This document shows, one piece after another, positions 35,328 through 43,410 of a DNA stretch of 48,693 nucleotides. The notes under the pieces were generated by a model. The model saw only the letters and a list, made by a program, of their open reading frames with translations. It did no database searches and was not told the DNA's origin. The DNA is from an uncultured Bacteroides sp. GTDB lineage: Bacteria > Bacteroidota > Bacteroidia > Bacteroidales > Bacteroidaceae. The first letter of the stretch is position 1. Each line of letters starts with the position of its first letter. The position numbers were made by a program, and so were the translations under genes. The DNA lies in NCBI GenBank assembly GCA_945607605.1, contig CALYZE010000012.1:1-48693 (forward strand), given 5' to 3'.

Positions 35328-36353
35328 TTATCTCTGTACGCGTCCGCTAGCATCTCCTCCGGCCAATGCTTCCACTTCCTCTACAGAAACAAGGTTGAAG
35401 TCGCCGTTGATAGTGTGCTTCAAGGCAGAAGCAGCAACTGCAAATTCAAGGGCAGCAGCTTGGTTGGGTTTAGTCATTAACCCGTGGATGACACCACCGG
35501 AGAAAGAGTCGCCACCACCTACACGGTCAACGATGGGATTGACATCGTAACGTTTGGATTCATAAAACTCTGTACCGTTGTAAATCATTGCCTTCCAACC
35601 ATTGTGAGATGCCGAGAATGATTCACGTAAAGTAGAGATTACATATTTAAAACCAAATTCCTTAGCCATCGCTTTGAAAATGCCCTTGTAACCTTCAGCA
35701 TCTGTCTTGCCGCCTTCTACGTCAGCGTCGGGTTTGAAACCGAGACAGAGTTCAGCGTCTTCTTCGTTGCCGATGCATACATCTACAAACTGCATCAAAG
35801 GTTTCATGATGGACTGAGCTTTCTCTTTGGTCCAAAGTTTCTTACGGAAGTTAAGGTCAACAGACACCGTCACACCATGACGCTTAGCAGCTTCACAAGC
35901 CAAACGAGTCAGTTCGGCAGCCTTGTCAGAGATAGCGGGAGTAATACCTGACCAATGGAACCAATCGGCACCTTTCATGATGGCATCAAAATCGAAGTCT
36001 GAAGCATCCGCCTCTGCAATGGAAGAATGTGCACGGTCATAGATAACCTTGCTGGGGCGCATAGAGGCACCAGACTCTAGATAGTAGATACCTACACGGT
36101 CACCGCCACGTGCGATGAAATCCGTATTCACACCATACTTGCGTAAAGCATTTACTGCCGATTGTCCGATTTCGTGTTTAGGCAATTTGGTTACAAAATA
36201 AGCATCATGTCCATAGTTGGCACAACTGACAGCTACGTTAGCTTCACCGCCACCATACACTACATCAAAAGAATCAGACTGTACAAAACGAGTGTTCCCC
36301 GGAGTGGACAATCTCAGCATGATTTCACCTAATGTAACTACTTTCTTTCCCAT
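35328..36353 (-). CDS. kdgK: 2-keto-3-deoxygluconate kinase
   Basis: A 341-residue PfkB-family sugar kinase that phosphorylates KDG to KDPG. N-terminal GEIMLRLSTPGNTRF and YGGGEANVAVSCANYG bind the sugar, and the C-terminal DRVGGGDSFSGGVIHGL carries the catalytic Asp and the anion hole. KDG as substrate follows from the neighbours: KDPG aldolase downstream and altronate dehydratase across the divergent promoter. A palindromic operator covers its predicted transcription start, so repression by the LacI protein encoded next door is likely. Its leader RNA also contains an imperfect hairpin at 36442-36479. Confidence 0.92.
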   Translation of the reverse strand: MGKKVVTLGEIMLRLSTPGNTRFVQSDSFDVVYGGGEANVAVSCANYGHDAYFVTKLPKHEIGQSAVNALRKYGVNTDFIARGGDRVGIYYLESGASMRPSKVIYDRAHSSIAEADASDFDFDAIMKGADWFHWSGITPAISDKAAELTRLACEAAKRHGVTVSVDLNFRKKLWTKEKAQSIMKPLMQFVDVCIGNEEDAELCLGFKPDADVEGGKTDAEGYKGIFKAMAKEFGFKYVISTLRESFSASHNGWKAMIYNGTEFYESKRYDVNPIVDRVGGGDSFSGGVIHGLMTKPNQAAALEFAVAASALKHTINGDFNLVSVEEVEALAGGDASGRVQR

Positions 36354-36441
36354 AATCTTTTATTTTTTATTAAATATGAAATTAATTTGTATCCTTTCAA
36401 TTTATCACACCCAGGCTTAAATGCATGATAAACAACTGATA

Positions 36442-36479
36442 CTATGAGAGTAAAGTCAAAAAGAGATTACTCTTCATAG
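36442..36479 (-). other. Imperfect inverted repeat in the kdgK leader
   Basis: CTATGAGAGTAA (36442-36453) and TTACTCTTCATAG (36467-36479) pair with a single-base bulge around a 13-base loop. It lies between the predicted kdgK transcription start and its ATG, so it would be part of the mRNA leader; it could also be a second regulator site. Confidence 0.4.
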
Positions 36480-36485
36480 CTTCCG

Positions 36486-36497
36486 TGTGCGGGCACA
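36486..36497. promoter_or_regulatory. Operator O1 over the kdgK promoter
   Basis: TGTGC-GG-GCACA is a perfect interrupted palindrome. It overlaps the minus-strand -7 element (36503-36496) and predicted start of the kdgK transcript. It shares GGGCACAA with the second site at 36565-36580. LacI-family dimers bind sites of this kind; the binding protein is inferred to be the one encoded at 36732. Confidence 0.65.
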
Positions 36498-36524
36498 AAG
36501 ATACAACAATTTTTGAAATACAAA
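36496..36524 (-). promoter_or_regulatory. kdgK-eda promoter
   Basis: On the minus strand TATCTTTG lies at 36503-36496 and TTTG at 36524-36521, 17 bp apart (slightly short of the usual 19). The transcription start would be near 36489, inside operator O1. Confidence 0.65.
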
Positions 36525-36541
36525 AAATTATCATATATTTG
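36512..36541 (+). promoter_or_regulatory. lacI-type regulator/uxaA promoter
   Basis: TTTG at 36512-36515 and TATATTTG at 36534-36541, 18 bp apart. The -33 elements of this and the divergent kdgK promoter cross over each other (36512-36515 and 36521-36524), so two polymerases could hardly bind together. Predicted start near 36548. Confidence 0.7.
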
Positions 36542-36564
36542 TGTCGAAAATATTAAGATTATTA

Positions 36565-36580
36565 TTGTGCACGGGCACAA
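36565..36580. promoter_or_regulatory. Operator O2 downstream of the regulator promoter
   Basis: TTGTGC-ACGG-GCACAA is a perfect 6+6 palindrome. It lies about 17-32 bases downstream of the predicted start of the regulator-uxaA transcript, a roadblock position fitting autoregulation. The half-site GGGCACAA is identical to O1. Confidence 0.7.
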
Positions 36581-36731
36581 GGTGCCTTATTATTTGACGA
36601 ATGACCATTTACTGTTTGATATTCTAAAATTCATGCATGCTGATTCGTGATTCAGGAGTTAAGAAGCAGAAGCCAAATCATCAAATAGTAAATCATAAAC
36701 AGTAAACTAAAATAGGATAGTAAATAAATAG

Positions 36732-37790
36732 ATGGCAGAAAGAATCAGAATAAAAGATATCGCCAAGATGGCGGATGTGTCTGTGGGTACGGTGGACCGT
36801 GTGATCCATGGACGCAGCGGCGTTTCCGAAGCCAGCCGAAAGCGAGTAGAGGAAATCCTCAAGCAGTTGGACTATCAGCCCAACATGTATGCCAGCGCAC
36901 TGGCTTCCAACAAGAAATATACTTTTGCCTGCTTGCTGCCTATGCACGAAAAGGGCGAATATTGGACAGATGTAGAAATTGGCATTGAAGACGCAGTGAC
37001 AACTTACTCCGACTTTAACGTGGCCGTACAGCTCTCCTACTACGATCCGTACGATTATCATTCTTTCGTTCAAGTTTCCAACAATATTTTGGAACTGGCT
37101 CCGGACGGGGTTATGTTTGCTCCTACCGTTCCGCAATACACCAAGCCGTTTACGGAGAAGCTGGCCAACCTGCATATACCTTATATATATATAGACTCGA
37201 ACATCAAAGAAGAACCTGCTCTCTCCTACTTTGGACAAGACTCAAACCAAAGCGGATATTTTGCCGCTCGTATGCTGATGCTACTGGCTGGTGAAGAGGC
37301 GCAAGAGATTGTTATCTTCCGTAAACTGAATGCAGGTATTGTAGGCTCTAACCAACAGGAACGTCGCGAAATCGGTTTCCGTGAATACATGAAGGAACAC
37401 CATCCTGCGTGCCGCATTTGGGAATTAGACTTGCACGCCAAACGTGACAGCGAGGATACGCAGATGTTAGACGAGTTCTTCGCCAGCCACCCGACGGTGA
37501 AAAACGGTATCACCTTCAATTCAAAAGCCTATATCATCGGAGAATACCTGTTGAAGATACAGAAAAAGGGATTTAATCTCATGGGCTACGACTTATTGCA
37601 ACGCAATGTAGAGTGTCTCATGCAAGGCAGCATATTCTTCCTCATCGCTCAGCAACCCACTTTGCAAGGATTCGACGGTATCAAAGCTTTATGCGAACAC
37701 CTCATTCTAAAGAAGGAAGTGACCCGCGAGAACTTCATGCCTATTGACTTGCTCACCAAAGAGAATATAGAATTTTATTATAATAAATAA
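36732..37790 (+). CDS. LacI-family transcriptional regulator of hexuronate genes
   Basis: A 352-residue regulator. Residues 1-60 hold the LacI helix-turn-helix and hinge: IRIKDIAKMADVSVGTVDRVIHGRSGVSEASRKRVEEILKQLDYQPN is typical apart from the D-R pair where many have S-R. The rest is a periplasmic-binding-protein-like effector domain. It is transcribed divergently from kdgK and 5 bp ahead of uxaA, with two palindromic sites between. The effector is probably an intermediate of altronate/KDG breakdown, an inference from the neighbours only. Confidence 0.9.
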   Translation: MAERIRIKDIAKMADVSVGTVDRVIHGRSGVSEASRKRVEEILKQLDYQPNMYASALASNKKYTFACLLPMHEKGEYWTDVEIGIEDAVTTYSDFNVAVQLSYYDPYDYHSFVQVSNNILELAPDGVMFAPTVPQYTKPFTEKLANLHIPYIYIDSNIKEEPALSYFGQDSNQSGYFAARMLMLLAGEEAQEIVIFRKLNAGIVGSNQQERREIGFREYMKEHHPACRIWELDLHAKRDSEDTQMLDEFFASHPTVKNGITFNSKAYIIGEYLLKIQKKGFNLMGYDLLQRNVECLMQGSIFFLIAQQPTLQGFDGIKALCEHLILKKEVTRENFMPIDLLTKENIEFYYNK

Positions 37791-37795
37791 CTGAT

Positions 37796-39289
37796 ATGTT
37801 GGAAACAAAATACTTAAAAATCAACCCTGCTGATAACGTTGCAGTAGCTATTGCTGCATTGTCTGCCGGTGAAAAGCTCACAGTGGACGGACAGGAAATT
37901 ACCTTAAACGAAGATATTCCTGTGGGACATAAATTTGCCCTGAAAGATTTAGCCGAAGGTGAAAATGTACTCAAATACGGTTACCCTATCGGACACACTC
38001 AGAAGGCACAGAAACAAGGTGATTGGATGAATGAAAACAACATCAAAACCAACCTTGCCGGAGTATTGGAGTATAGCTACAATCCCGTAAACGCTGATTT
38101 GGATATCCCCCAAAAGGATCTAACCTTCAAAGGCTACCGACGTAAAAACGGTGATGTAGGCGTTCGTAACGAAATTTGGATTATCCCAACAGTAGGTTGC
38201 GTAAACGGCATCATCAACCAGCTTGCCGAAGGCTTGCGTCGTGAAACAGGTGGAAAAGGCGTGGATGCCATCATGGCCTATCCTCACAACTATGGTTGTT
38301 CACAATTGGGTGATGACCATGAAAACACCAAGAAAATTCTGCGTGACATGGTGTTGCACCCTAATGCAGGTGCCGTACTTGTGGTAGGTCTGGGCTGCGA
38401 AAACAACCAGCCGGATGTCTTCCGCGAATTTTTAGGAGAGTACGACCAAGACCGTGTAAAGTTCATGTTAACACAAAAAGTGGGTGATGAATATGAAGAA
38501 GGTATGCAGATTTTACGCGAACTTTATGCCAAAGCGAGTCAAGATCAACGCGCAGACGTTCCATTGAGTGAATTGCGCGTAGGTTTGAAGTGTGGCGGTT
38601 CAGACGGTTTCTCCGGCATCACTGCCAATCCATTGCTAGGCATGTTCTCCGACTTCCTCGTGGCACAAGGTGGTACAAGTGTCCTAACCGAAGTGCCTGA
38701 AATGTTTGGCGCCGAGACCATCCTGATGAACCGTTGTCGCAACAAAGAACTGTTCAAAGAAACCGTAAGTCTGATCAACGATTTCAAGGAATATTTCCTT
38801 TCGCATGGCGAACCGGTAGGCGAGAATCCTTCTCCGGGCAACAAAGCCGGCGGCATTTCCACCCTCGAAGACAAAGCATTGGGATGTACGCAAAAATGTG
38901 GTAAGAGTTATGTAGAAGGGGTACTACCCTATGGTGAGCGTCTGAAAGTAAAGGGATTAAACCTCCTCTCTGCTCCAGGCAATGATCTCGTAGCCTCTAC
39001 TGCCCTCGCCTCTTGTGGTTGTCACATCGTATTGTTCACCACAGGCCGCGGAACCCCGTTCGGAACCTACGTACCGACCATGAAGATTTCAACCAACTCT
39101 ACTTTAGCTAAGAACAAACCCGGATGGATTGACTTCAACGCCGGCGTAATCGTAGAGAATGAACCTATGGAAAAGACCTGCGAACGTTTCATTGAGTATG
39201 TCATCAGCGTTGCCAGCGGTGAACTTGTCAACAATGAGAAGAAGGGATATAAAGAAATATCAATCTTCAAGACAGGAGTAACATTGTAA
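37796..39289 (+). CDS. uxaA: Altronate dehydratase
   Basis: A 497-residue enzyme converting D-altronate to 2-keto-3-deoxygluconate. Residues 1-90 form the small SAF-type domain (INPADNVAVAIAALSAGEKL...GHKFALKDLAEGE, then KYGYPIGHTQKA). The large domain holds FKGYRRKNGDVGVRNEIWIIPTVGCVNG, NYGCSQLGDDHENT and VVGLGCENNQP, and the conserved cysteines in LKCGGSDGFSGITANP and STALASCGCHIVLFTTGRGTPFG. It begins 5 bp after the LacI gene and ends at a strong terminator. The isomerase (uxaC) and altronate oxidoreductase (uxaB) needed upstream are not in the window. Confidence 0.95.
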   Translation: MLETKYLKINPADNVAVAIAALSAGEKLTVDGQEITLNEDIPVGHKFALKDLAEGENVLKYGYPIGHTQKAQKQGDWMNENNIKTNLAGVLEYSYNPVNADLDIPQKDLTFKGYRRKNGDVGVRNEIWIIPTVGCVNGIINQLAEGLRRETGGKGVDAIMAYPHNYGCSQLGDDHENTKKILRDMVLHPNAGAVLVVGLGCENNQPDVFREFLGEYDQDRVKFMLTQKVGDEYEEGMQILRELYAKASQDQRADVPLSELRVGLKCGGSDGFSGITANPLLGMFSDFLVAQGGTSVLTEVPEMFGAETILMNRCRNKELFKETVSLINDFKEYFLSHGEPVGENPSPGNKAGGISTLEDKALGCTQKCGKSYVEGVLPYGERLKVKGLNLLSAPGNDLVASTALASCGCHIVLFTTGRGTPFGTYVPTMKISTNSTLAKNKPGWIDFNAGVIVENEPMEKTCERFIEYVISVASGELVNNEKKGYKEISIFKTGVTL

Positions 39290-39406
39290 ATAAAGAGCTT
39301 GAAAATGATCATTATTTAATGATTGATCATTAAATGATTGGACAAAAAATCCTCCGTTTATCATTTAAAAGCTTTCAGTTTAAAAGAGAAATTAAATTCT
39401 GATTTG

Positions 39407-39446
39407 GAGAGCGGTACAAAATTGTTTTGTGCCGCTCTCGTTTTTT
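39407..39446 (+). terminator. Terminator after uxaA
   Basis: A 15-bp stem between 39407-39421 and 39425-39439, with one G-U type pair, followed by G and six T residues (39441-39446). The innermost pairs probably open to give a normal loop. Confidence 0.88.
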
Positions 39447-39456
39447 CATACCTTTG
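39426..39456 (+). promoter_or_regulatory. Consensus promoter reading into repeat element A
   Basis: TTTG (39426-39429) and TACCTTTG (39449-39456) are exactly 19 bp apart. The -33 part lies in the right arm of the uxaA terminator. Predicted start is near 39463, five bases before the first hairpin of element A, with no gene in front of it for 640 bp. Confidence 0.5.
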
Positions 39457-39467
39457 CAGTTGGCTAT

Positions 39468-39690
39468 GTACTTTTTCTTTCGGTTTGCCCCGAAAGGAAA
39501 AGTACCAAAAAGAAAGGGGCACGGGCTTCGGCTACGGTGCTACTCCGACACTGCCAGACTCAGTTCGGGGTGAAAACTCGCACTACGTGCTCAAACAAAC
39601 ACCCCGAACTGAGTCTGACAGCGCCTCCGCTTACGCACCTTCGCCTAGGTCCGAAGGCTGCGCGGTGAAAGTGCTGCGCAATGGAGGTGT
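39468..39690 (+). repeat. Structured intergenic repeat element A
   Basis: It begins with a 16-bp hairpin (39468-39483 with 39490-39505, one G-U type pair, loop TTTGCC), then CCAAAAAGAAAG and a GCTACTCCG word (39539-39547). The main hairpin is at 39551-39621: an 18-bp perfect stem (39555-39572 with 39600-39617) with an inner region AAAACTCGC ... GCTCAAACAAA closed by GCAC/GTGC. A third small hairpin (CCTTCG/CGAAGG) lies near 39639-39657. The same order, with the same loop words but different stem sequences, occurs in element B. No coding frame fits it. The right-hand edge is approximate. Confidence 0.75.
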
Positions 39691-39889
39691 TCTGCAAGGG
39701 AAGCGTTTTCAATGAAAGGGCTATAAAATAGATGCTTTATGCGAAAATGCGGCTCTCAGTAGGTAACAGGCAAGTATTTTGCTACATGTAATATGTAAAT
39801 GCTGTACTGCGTAAGTTTAGATAAATATAATATTAGTAATGGGGTAATGCTGCTCCGTATAAGCACTACATCATTCAAACATCCCAACC

Positions 39890-40089
39890 TCCTCCCACGC
39901 CGAAAGGTTTCTCGGCCTCATCGTAGGAGCGTAAAGCGTAGGTATCAGCCGAAGAGGTTTAAGGGGCGTTTGTTTGAGCGAAGCGAGTTTTCGCCCCGTC
40001 CTCTTCGGTTGATACCGGAGTAGCTCCGAAGGTGCAGCCTTGATTCTTTCTTTGGTACCTTTCTTTCGTATCAAGACGAAAGAAAGTAC
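39890..40089 (-). repeat. Structured intergenic repeat element B (inverted copy)
   Basis: Read on the minus strand it begins with a hairpin (40089-40076 with 40069-40055, one bulge), then GGTACCAAAGAAAG and a GCTACTCCG word. The main hairpin is at 40016-39941: a 17-bp outer stem with one wobble pair, a short internal loop, a 6-bp inner stem GGGGCG/CGCCCC, and the inner words AAAACTCGC (39991-39983) and GCTCAAACAAA (39979-39969). A GCCGA/TCGGC hairpin follows near 39900-39917. It is the inverted counterpart of element A and ends 13 bp before the antiporter start codon. The left edge is approximate. Confidence 0.75.
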
Positions 40090-40102
40090 ATATAAAAAAA
40101 TA

Positions 40103-41446
40103 ATGAATTCAACGACTCAACCACACCGTTCCAACTGGTGGGCACTTAGCCCCCTGTTAGTCTTTCTTTGTCTTTACCTGGTGACTTCTCTCCTGGTGAA
40201 CGACTTCTACAAAGTACCCATCACCGTAGCTTTCCTACTCTCCTCCTGTTATGCAATTATCATTACACGAGGACTGACCTTGGAGCAGCGAATCTATCAG
40301 TTCTCTGTAGGTGCCAGCAACAAGAACATCCTATTAATGATCTGGATTTTCATTCTTGCCGGAGCTTTCGCACAGAGTGCCAAACAAATGGGAGCTATTG
40401 ATGCAACGGTGAACCTCACTTTACACATTCTGCCTGATAATCTGCTACTGGCAGGAATCTTTATTGCAGCTTGTTTCATTTCACTTTCCATCGGTACAAG
40501 CGTAGGTACGATTGTTGCGCTGACTCCTGTAGCTGTGGGGCTGGCGCAAAAAACAGGAATTGATCTGCCTTATATGGTTGCTATTGTGGTGGGCGGCTCC
40601 TTCTTCGGAGATAATCTCTCCTTTATATCCGATACTACAATTGCTTCAACCAAAACGCAGGATTGCGTGATGAGAGATAAATTCCGGGTAAACTTTATGA
40701 TTGTGGTTCCGGCAGCAATCATCGTAATGGGATTTTATATTTTCCAAGGGCTGTCTATCTCGGCACCTCCGCAAGTGCAAGATATAGAATGGATCAAGGT
40801 TATCCCCTACCTTCTCGTGCTGGGAACTGCTGTGGCGGGAGTCAATGTAATGCTGGTACTGCTGCTCGGCATTCTATCGACAGGCATTATCGGCATCTGT
40901 ACAGCCACCGGACTTCTCAGCGCAAGTACGATTCCTACTGAAAGTATAACCACAAGTACCGCCTTTTTCGATTGGTTCGGAGCCATGGGTACCGGCATTA
41001 CCGGTATGGGCGAGCTCATCATCATCACTCTTCTGGCTGGTGGTATGCTCGAAACCATCCGCTACAACGGAGGCATCGACTTCATCATTTCCCGCATCAC
41101 CAGTCGTGTCAATGGCAAACGGGGAGCAGAATTCAGTATTGCCGCCCTTGTCGGCATTGCCAACCTCTGCACCGCTAACAACACCATTGCCATTATCACT
41201 ACCGGCCCCATAGCCAAAGACATCGCCCTACGCTTTCACCTCGACCGCCGAAAAACAGCAAGCATCCTCGATACTTTTTCATGCTTGGTACAAGGGCTTA
41301 TTCCCTATGGTGCACAAATGTTGATTGCCGCCGGATTGGCAAATATTTCTCCACTCAGCATCATCGGAAATCTATACTATCCATTTTGCATGGGAGTATG
41401 TGCCATCTTGGCTATCTTACTGAGATACCCTAGAAAGTATTCCTAA
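40103..41446 (+). CDS. nhaC: NhaC-type Na+/H+ antiporter
   Basis: A 447-residue inner-membrane protein with about 11 hydrophobic helices. GGSFFGDNLSFISDTTIASTKTQDC matches the conserved NhaC motif (GD.LSP.SDTT), and GTSVGTIVALTPVAVGLA and NLCTANNTIAIITTGPIAKDIA fit the ion-transporter superfamily. The start at 40103 (MNSTTQPHRSNWW) is preferred; the longer frame from 40040 would be read out of repeat element B. Substrates may be Na+/H+ or, in some relatives, malate-lactate/Na+; antiporter is the default call. No good promoter was seen; a 7-of-8 match TACCTTTC (40057-40064, in the element B hairpin) is the nearest candidate. Confidence 0.85.
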   Translation: MNSTTQPHRSNWWALSPLLVFLCLYLVTSLLVNDFYKVPITVAFLLSSCYAIIITRGLTLEQRIYQFSVGASNKNILLMIWIFILAGAFAQSAKQMGAIDATVNLTLHILPDNLLLAGIFIAACFISLSIGTSVGTIVALTPVAVGLAQKTGIDLPYMVAIVVGGSFFGDNLSFISDTTIASTKTQDCVMRDKFRVNFMIVVPAAIIVMGFYIFQGLSISAPPQVQDIEWIKVIPYLLVLGTAVAGVNVMLVLLLGILSTGIIGICTATGLLSASTIPTESITTSTAFFDWFGAMGTGITGMGELIIITLLAGGMLETIRYNGGIDFIISRITSRVNGKRGAEFSIAALVGIANLCTANNTIAIITTGPIAKDIALRFHLDRRKTASILDTFSCLVQGLIPYGAQMLIAAGLANISPLSIIGNLYYPFCMGVCAILAILLRYPRKYS

Positions 41447-41546
41447 AACTTCAAAACAGACTGGAAAAAGCTTGGTTTCTACAAGATATCAACAAACACA
41501 TGCAAAATAAACCATCGAACATGGGTTATGAATCAAATATCTTTTG

Positions 41547-41554
41547 TAACTTTG
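41547..41554 (+). promoter_or_regulatory. -7 element (TAACTTTG) for rpsP
   Basis: An exact TAnnTTTG match 59 bp before the rpsP ATG. No -33 TTTG is found at the expected spacing. Confidence 0.65.
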
Positions 41555-41613
41555 CGCCGCTTCTACGAGTTAGTAGCATTATTCAAATCATTAACTAAAA
41601 CATTTTAATTAAA

Positions 41614-42165
41614 ATGGCAACAAAAATCAGATTGCAAAGACATGGACGTAAAGGTTATGCTTTCTACTCCATCGTTATTGCAGACGTAAGAGCACCACGT
41701 GATGGTAAATTTATTGAGAAGATTGGTACTTACAACCCTAACACCAATCCTGCCACAGTAGATTTGAAATTCGATCGCGCACTTGATTGGGTCTTGAAAG
41801 GCGCACAACCGACTGACACCGTTCGTAACATCCTTTCTCGCGAAGGTATTTACATGAAGAAACATCTTCTGGGTGGTGTAACCAAGGGTGCATTTGGTGA
41901 AGCAGAAGCAGAAACTAAGTTCGAAGCTTGGAAGAACAACAAACAAAGCGGTTTGGAAACTCTGAAAGCGAAAGAAGTAGAAGCTAAGAAAGCTGAAGCA
42001 AAAGCACGTCTGGAAGCCGAAAAGAAAGTAAACGAAGAGAAAGCGAAAGCATTAGCTGAGAAGAAGGCTGCTGAAGAAGCTGCAAAAGCTGCTGCCGAGG
42101 CTCCTGCAGAAGCACCTGCAGAAGAAGCGACTGAAGCTCCTGCTACAGAAGTTGCTGCTGAATAA
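41614..42165 (+). CDS. rpsP: 30S ribosomal protein S16 with long C-terminal extension
   Basis: A 183-residue S16. The first ~85 residues are the ribosomal core ([59 protein letters not shown]). Residues about 100-183 form a tail of Lys/Glu/Ala heptads ending in Ala/Pro/Glu-rich sequence, which should be helical then disordered. The enteric protein stops near residue 82; Bacteroidota S16 proteins are commonly extended in this way, so it is not a fusion artefact. It stands alone here, without rimM, trmD or rplS beside it, and is bounded by its own promoter and terminator. Confidence 0.96.
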   Translation: MATKIRLQRHGRKGYAFYSIVIADVRAPRDGKFIEKIGTYNPNTNPATVDLKFDRALDWVLKGAQPTDTVRNILSREGIYMKKHLLGGVTKGAFGEAEAETKFEAWKNNKQSGLETLKAKEVEAKKAEAKARLEAEKKVNEEKAKALAEKKAAEEAAKAAAEAPAEAPAEEATEAPATEVAAE

Positions 42166-42207
42166 TAGTAAGCACAGCATTTCGCTAAAAATGGGATTAA
42201 AACTATA

Positions 42208-42243
42208 AAATCCTCTCCGGTTCTGACGGAGAGGATTTTTTTA
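42208..42243 (+). terminator. Terminator after rpsP
   Basis: A 12-bp perfect stem, AAATCCTCTCCG (42208-42219) with CGGAGAGGATTT (42227-42238), 7-base loop, followed by a T-run. Confidence 0.92.
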
Positions 42244-42247
42244 TTAT

Positions 42248-42255
42248 TATCTTTG
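42248..42255 (+). promoter_or_regulatory. -7 element (TATCTTTG) for the thioredoxin-like lipoprotein
   Basis: An exact TAnnTTTG match directly behind the rpsP terminator and 37 bp before the ATG at 42293. Confidence 0.65.
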
Positions 42256-42292
42256 CGTCTCGACATATTTATTCATTTAAAAGCGATAAGCA

Positions 42293-43396
42293 ATGAAAAA
42301 GTTTACTTACCTACTCGCTGCAGCTGCTCTATTTGCGGCCTGTAACAGCGGAAACAAGGGTTACATTGTAACCGGAACCGTAGAAGGTGCCGCTGATGGC
42401 GACACAGTCTTTTTGCAAACTGTTCAAGGACGTCAACTCGTAAAGTTGGATTCTGCAGTTATTGCTAACGGCACTTTCACTTTTGAAGGTACTCAAGATA
42501 CCGCAACCAACCGTTACATTACGTACAGTAATGTTGAGAATGAGAGCAATATGATGATGGATTTCTTCCTCGAAAACGGAAAAATCAACATCCAATTGAC
42601 TTCTGGCAAGAACGATTCGGCAACGGGTACAGCAAGCAACGATGCATATCAGGTCATCAGAACGCAACTTGCGGGACTGAACGAGCAGATGATGGCAATC
42701 TACAACTCCATGTCAGATACCACGCTGACCGACGAACAGCGCGAAGCCCAAAGTAAGGAAATGGAGACATTGCAAGAGAAAATGATAGAGACCACCAAAG
42801 CCGGTATCAATAAGAATATCACCAATCCGGTGGGTATTCACCTGCTGAAGCAGAACTACTATTACCTCGAAGTTCCTGACCTCGACCCGCTACTTCCGCA
42901 GATTCCTGCTGCTTATGAAAACGACGAAGTCATCCTCAAGATCAAAGGGAATGTAGAAAAAATGAAAGCTACTGCCGTAGGTCAGAAGTTTACCGACTTC
43001 GAAATGCTGACTCCGGAAGGCAAAGCAGTGAAACTGTCTGATTATGCAGGCAAAGGCAAAGTGGTTCTCGTTGACTTCTGGGCAAGCTGGTGCGGTCCTT
43101 GTCGTCGCGAAATGCCTAACTTAGTAGAAGCTTACGCTAAATACAAAAACAAGAACTTCGAAATCGTAGGTGTATCTCTTGACCAAAGCGGAGAAGCATG
43201 GAAAGAAGCCATCGGTAAATTGAACATCACTTGGCCGCAAATGTCCGATTTGAAGTACTGGAACTGCGAAGGCGCTAAACTTTATGCTATCAGCAGCATT
43301 CCTCACATCGTATTGATTGACGGTGAAGGAACCATTATTGCTCGTGGCTTACACGGCGATGAACTGCAACAAAAGTTGGCTGAAATCATCAAATAA
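42293..43396 (+). CDS. TlpA-like thiol:disulfide lipoprotein with DUF4369 domain
   Basis: A 367-residue lipoprotein: signal peptide ending LFAAC (Cys16), an N-terminal DUF4369 beta domain (about residues 25-125: VTGTVEGAADGDTVFLQ ... QLVKLDSAVIANGTFTFEG), a helical linker (130-230), and a thioredoxin/AhpC-TSA domain from about 235 with VDFWASWCGPCRREMPN (redox Cys pair near residues 267 and 270) and the cis-Pro in SSIPHIVLID. Such proteins reduce disulfides in the periplasm; many Bacteroidota have several. The substrate is unknown. It has its own promoter and a very strong terminator. Confidence 0.9.
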   Translation: MKKFTYLLAAAALFAACNSGNKGYIVTGTVEGAADGDTVFLQTVQGRQLVKLDSAVIANGTFTFEGTQDTATNRYITYSNVENESNMMMDFFLENGKINIQLTSGKNDSATGTASNDAYQVIRTQLAGLNEQMMAIYNSMSDTTLTDEQREAQSKEMETLQEKMIETTKAGINKNITNPVGIHLLKQNYYYLEVPDLDPLLPQIPAAYENDEVILKIKGNVEKMKATAVGQKFTDFEMLTPEGKAVKLSDYAGKGKVVLVDFWASWCGPCRREMPNLVEAYAKYKNKNFEIVGVSLDQSGEAWKEAIGKLNITWPQMSDLKYWNCEGAKLYAISSIPHIVLIDGEGTIIARGLHGDELQQKLAEIIK

Positions 43397-43410
43397 TAAA
43401 TCAGACTAAC

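Larger units (their letters stand above)
39290..40102. other. 813-bp gene-free stretch holding a terminator and two structured repeats
   Basis: Between uxaA and the antiporter no frame has coding character. The stretch holds the uxaA terminator (39407-39446), a consensus promoter (39426-39456), repeat element A (39468-39690), an AT-rich spacer of about 170 bp in which nothing was recognised, and repeat element B in the opposite orientation (about 39890-40089). Confidence 0.7.

Noticed and set aside
39338-39715. 125-codon open frame over repeat element A
   Set aside because: It runs through the uxaA terminator and the hairpins, its composition follows the repeat, and element B, the homologous copy, has no matching frame.
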